From NCBI GenBank assembly GCA_021819255.1, contig JAKART010000089.1, positions 1 through 8,076 on the forward strand: 8,076 nucleotides of DNA, given 5' to 3'. This document shows positions 5,482 through 8,076 of the stretch, in pieces. Under the pieces are notes generated by a model. It was not told the origin of the DNA. It did no database searches and was given only the letters and a program-made list of their open reading frames with translations. This DNA is from Acidobacteriota bacterium. Its GTDB lineage: Bacteria; Acidobacteriota; Terriglobia; Terriglobales; Acidobacteriaceae. Numbering within the stretch: the first letter of the stretch is position 1; each line of letters begins with the position of its first letter. Position numbers and translations under genes: made by a program.

Positions 5482-5557
5482 AGGCTTTGAACTCTCGTCT
5501 CTTTTCTTGTCATGAATTGCTCTCTTTCCAATGTCTCGTGAATCCACCGCTCTTTTC

Positions 5558-5627
5558 AATGGCTGGCCCAGAATGGCTGGCCCAAAATGGCTGACCCAGA
5601 ATGGCTGATCCAGCGCGGCTGACCGAG
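5558..5627. repeat. 14-bp tandem repeat upstream of ppa
   Basis: Consecutive units of the form AATGGCTGGCCCAG start at 5558, 5572, 5586 and 5600, and a degenerate fifth copy starts at 5614. The array lies in the ppa/hemE divergent spacer, 77 bp from the ppa start. The period is not a multiple of three, which argues against the long in-frame upstream extension of ppa being translated. Confidence 0.88.
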
Positions 5628-5780
5628 CGTCGGCTCTCTGCAATGACTTGCCGGAGCTTCCGCGAGCTGCTCTTCCAGCCCGGGGGCGTGCCGAGAGGCT
5701 CACCTAGTCGGCAGGGGTGACCGCGGAGACCGTGCAAGGCCGCTTGCATAGTCTATCCTCAGAAAGGTTGCCGCTCCTTG

Positions 5781-5840
5781 CTGCCGCGCAGATTGACCCG
5801 CCACCGTGCAGATTGACCCGCCGCCGCGCAGATTGCAGCG
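5781..5840. repeat. 20-bp tandem repeat upstream of hemE
   Basis: Three adjacent 20-bp copies of the type CCGCCGCGCAGATTGACCCG lie at 5781-5800, 5801-5820 and 5821-5840, with few differences; the last copy ends GCAGCG. They occupy the leader region just before the preferred hemE start. The remainder of the ppa/hemE spacer (5628-5780) shows no gene, and no convincing promoter was found. Confidence 0.88.
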
Positions 5841-5880
5841 CTGCGGCGCTGTGGACGCAGCGGCCGCGGGATGCTGTGAA

Positions 5881-7188
5881 ATGGCTGTGGATGCTAGGCT
5901 GGAAGGCGGGAGTCCTGATCGAATCTTGAACGCATCTGAAGCCAAGCTGTCCGCATCAGCCAAGCTGTCCGCATCTCCTGCAGCCTCCGCGCCTCCCGCG
6001 CCGTCTCCCGCGCCATCCCCTGCGCCCAGCCGGCATCCCAAGGGCGGCAGCCGCTTTGTGCGCGCCTGCCTGCGCCAGCCGGTGGACCGCACCCCGGTGT
6101 GGTTTCTGCGCCAGGCCGGGCGCTACATGCCGGAGTACATGGCTGTGCGCCGGCACCACACCCTGCTGGAGATCTGCCGCACGCCGGAGATCGCCGCCGA
6201 GGTGACCATCACCGCGGCCGAGCGCCTGGGCGTGGACGCGGCCATCATCTTCGCCGACCTGCTGCTTCCCCTCACTCCCATGGGTCTGGACTTTGAGTTC
6301 GTGGCCGGCGAAGGCCCCCAGGTCCGCACCCCCCTCCGCTCGCTGGAGCACGTGCAGGCGCTGCGCACGGACCGGGCCGAAGAGCTGGTCTACGTCGCCC
6401 GGGCCATCGAAAAGGTGGCCGCTCACTTCCGCGCTCCGCGGGCCGATGGCGACCAGCTCGGCATCATCGGCTTCTGCGGGGCTCCGTTCACCCTGGCCAG
6501 CTACATGATCGAGGGCGGCAGCTCGCGCAACTACGTGGAAGCCAAAAGGATGATGTATGCCGGCGACGGCGCCTGGCCCCTGCTGATGGAGAAACTGAAC
6601 GCCGTTCTGGTGGCCTACGCGCAGCAGCAGGTGGAGGCCGGCGCAGACTGCATCCAGATCTTCGACTCCTGGGTGGGCGCACTCTCGGTAACCGACTATC
6701 GCCAGTTCTGTCTGGCCCCCACCACGGAGCTGGTGCAGCGCATCCAGGCCCTGGGCGTTCCCGTCATCTACTTCGGCGTGGAGACCGCCTCGCTGCTGCC
6801 CTCCATGGCCGAGACCCGGGCGGACGTGATCGGCCTGGACTGGCGGATTCCGCTGGATCAGGGCTGGCGAGCGGTGGGGCCAGGGTGCGGCGTGCAGGGC
6901 AATCTGGATCCCATCTCCCTGTTCGCTCCGCTGGAGGTTCTGGAGTCGCGGGTGCGGGAGATCCTTGCCCTGGCCGCCGGCCGCCCCGGACACATCTTCA
7001 ACCTGGGCCACGGCATTGTGCCGGGAACCCCGGTGGAGAAGGTGATCCAGGTGGCGGAGTGGGTTGGCCGGCTCAGCGCCTCCCGCTCGGCAGGGCCTGT
7101 TGAGCCCCGGAAAGAGAACGCCAAGCCCCGGAAAGAGAACGCCAAGCCTCAGAAAAGGGATTTTGCCGGCCGGTCAGCCACCTTTTGA
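5881..7188 (+). CDS. hemE: uroporphyrinogen decarboxylase
   Basis: A cytoplasmic haem-pathway enzyme that removes four carboxyl groups from uroporphyrinogen III to give coproporphyrinogen III. Both family signatures are present: PVWFLRQAGRYMPEY (72-86) and GFCGAPFTLASYMIEGG (197-213). Active-site equivalents of human Arg37, Arg41, Asp86, Tyr164 and His339 are Arg77, Arg81, Asp126 (FADLLLP), Tyr208 and His377 (NLGHG). From ATG 5881 the protein is 435 residues, longer than the usual 340-355. The first 56 residues are a Ser/Ala/Pro-rich tail with SAKLSA repeats, and the last 35 contain KPRKENA repeats. Starts at GTG 5806, GTG 5887 or TTG 5926 cannot be excluded, because none has a strong ribosome site. 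hemH follows after 16 nt, so the two form an operon. Confidence 0.95.
   Translation: MAVDARLEGGSPDRILNASEAKLSASAKLSASPAASAPPAPSPAPSPAPSRHPKGGSRFVRACLRQPVDRTPVWFLRQAGRYMPEYMAVRRHHTLLEICRTPEIAAEVTITAAERLGVDAAIIFADLLLPLTPMGLDFEFVAGEGPQVRTPLRSLEHVQALRTDRAEELVYVARAIEKVAAHFRAPRADGDQLGIIGFCGAPFTLASYMIEGGSSRNYVEAKRMMYAGDGAWPLLMEKLNAVLVAYAQQQVEAGADCIQIFDSWVGALSVTDYRQFCLAPTTELVQRIQALGVPVIYFGVETASLLPSMAETRADVIGLDWRIPLDQGWRAVGPGCGVQGNLDPISLFAPLEVLESRVREILALAAGRPGHIFNLGHGIVPGTPVEKVIQVAEWVGRLSASRSAGPVEPRKENAKPRKENAKPQKRDFAGRSATF
5941..5976. repeat. 18-bp tandem duplication in the hemE N-terminal extension
   Basis: Two adjacent copies of GCCAAGCTGTCCGCATCN lie at 5941-5958 and 5959-5976 and encode AKLSAS twice. 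They are followed by short Pro/Ala/Ser-coding repeats up to about 6030. The period preserves the reading frame. Confidence 0.9.
7103..7157. repeat. 21-bp tandem repeat in the hemE C-terminal tail
   Basis: Two identical 21-bp copies (7103-7123 and 7124-7144) and a degenerate partial third encode KPRKENA repeats after the end of the decarboxylase domain. The tail is strongly basic and probably disordered. The period is a multiple of three. Confidence 0.9.
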
Positions 7189-7204
7189 GGCATCCAAATC
7201 TTCT

Positions 7205-8076
7205 ATGAACGTCGATTCTCCATCCAGTCCAACTCCCGCAGCGCAGAGCCTGCCCGGCGCCAACCCTGTCCGCAGCGCGACGCTGCTGCTGGCCCACGGC
7301 ACCCCGGACCGGCTGAGCGAGATGGCCGAGTATCTGCGGAAGGTGACCGGCGGCCGGCCCATGCCGCAGCACGTCATCGAAGAGTTGCAGCAGCGTTACG
7401 CCCAGATTGGCCTGACCGACTCGATGCCCGGCCTGGGCGAGGACGGTCTGCCTCTGGGCCCGCCGCTGACGCGCTGGACGCTGCTGCAGGCCCGGCTGCT
7501 GCAAGCGTTCCTGCGCCAGGCGCAGGGCGCGGGCGCGCGCGTCTATGTGGCCATGCGCAACTGGCGGCCGTCCATCGCCGAGGTGGTGGCGCAGATGAAG
7601 GCGGACGGCATCCAGAACGCGCGCGTGCTGTGCCTGGCGCCACAGAACTCGCGCACCTCCACGGGGCTCTATCGCCGCGCCCTGATGGCCGCGGTGGGCT
7701 CCAGCTTCAGCGTGGACTTCATCTCCGGCTGGGCGGATGAGCCGCTGCTGGCGCAGGCCTTTGCCGAGCGCCTGTGGCCGGCGTGGGCTGAGGCCTGCGC
7801 CGTCACCGGCTCCCGCGTTCCCATTCTCTTCACGGCCCACGCCGTTCCCTGCCGGACCATCATGACCCCGGCTCCCGCGCCGCTCTCGAACCAGCCCGCG
7901 GGCCGGTATGGAGCGGCCGTCTCCGCCGACGGCATGCAGGACTACGGCAACCTCCAGTCGCCGGACCCGTATCCGGTGGAGTGCAAGCAGACCGCGCTGG
8001 CGATTGCGGCCGCGCTGCGGCCGGTGGGCCTTGCGGAGGCGGACTGGTTCTTCGCCTTCCAGTCGCAGGGCAAGAT
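7205..8076 (+). CDS. hemH: ferrochelatase (3' end beyond the window)
   Basis: It inserts Fe2+ into a porphyrin at or near the end of haem synthesis. The visible 290 residues start at ATG 7205, 16 nt after hemE, with only a distant GAGG as ribosome site, so translational coupling to hemE is likely. Family landmarks are LLLAHGTPDR (27-36), VYVAMRNWRPSI (113-124), the catalytic-His block FTAHAVP (His212), DPYPVE (254-259) and FAFQSQGK (283-290). The segment between His212 and DPYP is about 42 residues, whereas I recall only about a dozen in typical bacterial enzymes, implying an insertion rich in Pro, Ala and Gly. The remaining C-terminal part, with the conserved glutamate region, is cut off by the window edge. 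Confidence 0.92.
   Translation, partial: MNVDSPSSPTPAAQSLPGANPVRSATLLLAHGTPDRLSEMAEYLRKVTGGRPMPQHVIEELQQRYAQIGLTDSMPGLGEDGLPLGPPLTRWTLLQARLLQAFLRQAQGAGARVYVAMRNWRPSIAEVVAQMKADGIQNARVLCLAPQNSRTSTGLYRRALMAAVGSSFSVDFISGWADEPLLAQAFAERLWPAWAEACAVTGSRVPILFTAHAVPCRTIMTPAPAPLSNQPAGRYGAAVSADGMQDYGNLQSPDPYPVECKQTALAIAAALRPVGLAEADWFFAFQSQGK

Noticed and set aside
5482..5703. N-terminal extension of ppa by 74 residues
   Set aside because: It is encoded by a 14-bp tandem array and unlike any pyrophosphatase. Homology and normal length begin at ATG 5481.
5956..7011. 351-residue minus-strand open frame opposite hemE
   Set aside because: It is a complete shadow of a well-supported enzyme gene with no domain of its own.
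7073..7840. 255-residue minus-strand open frame opposite hemH
   Set aside because: It is antisense to ferrochelatase, has low-complexity Arg/Gln/Gly composition, and shows no family resemblance.

Overview
The window is a GC-rich bacterial chromosome segment. The best guess is Acidobacteriota, class Terriglobia. This rests on overall composition, the hemE-hemH pair, and a dispersed hairpin repeat (CCCACATCTC / GAGATGTGGG) that I associate from memory with that group. No database search was possible, so the assignment is inference.

Positions 1-1146, minus strand: a widely spaced cluster of four tRNA genes with encoded CCA ends, transcribed leftwards in the order Thr(TGT), Tyr(GTA), Thr(GGT), Gly(TCC). 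These are the four tRNAs that precede the elongation factor Tu gene in many bacteria, so tuf is expected just beyond the left edge. A small two-helix membrane protein gene sits inside the cluster, and its stop codon lies inside the tRNA-Thr(GGT) gene. Positions 1147-1366 are a divergent intergenic region. It is followed on the plus strand by a polytopic membrane polyferredoxin of the YccM/NapH type (1367-2572).

Positions 2573-4947 look like an accessory segment between housekeeping genes. It holds a small helix-hairpin-helix protein resembling the core of a DNA glycosylase (plus strand). It also holds a type II toxin-antitoxin operon on the minus strand, a UPF0175-type antitoxin followed by a DUF3368/PIN-type toxin. 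Two direct copies of a dispersed repeat bracket the toxin-antitoxin operon. One copy is compact; the other is interrupted by about 200 bp of foldable sequence. A separate perfect 14-bp hairpin lies between the two convergent genes.

Positions 4948-8076 return to core metabolism. A family I inorganic pyrophosphatase (ppa) is on the minus strand. Divergent from it on the plus strand is a haem operon, hemE (uroporphyrinogen decarboxylase, with long low-complexity tails) and hemH (ferrochelatase, cut by the right edge). HemE produces coproporphyrinogen III and HemH inserts iron at the end of the pathway.

A recurring oddity is that nearly every gene boundary carries a short tandem repeat of period about 14-21 bp in 2-5 copies. 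Inside coding sequence the periods are 18, 18 and 21 bp, all multiples of three. Outside they are 14, 15 and 20 bp.
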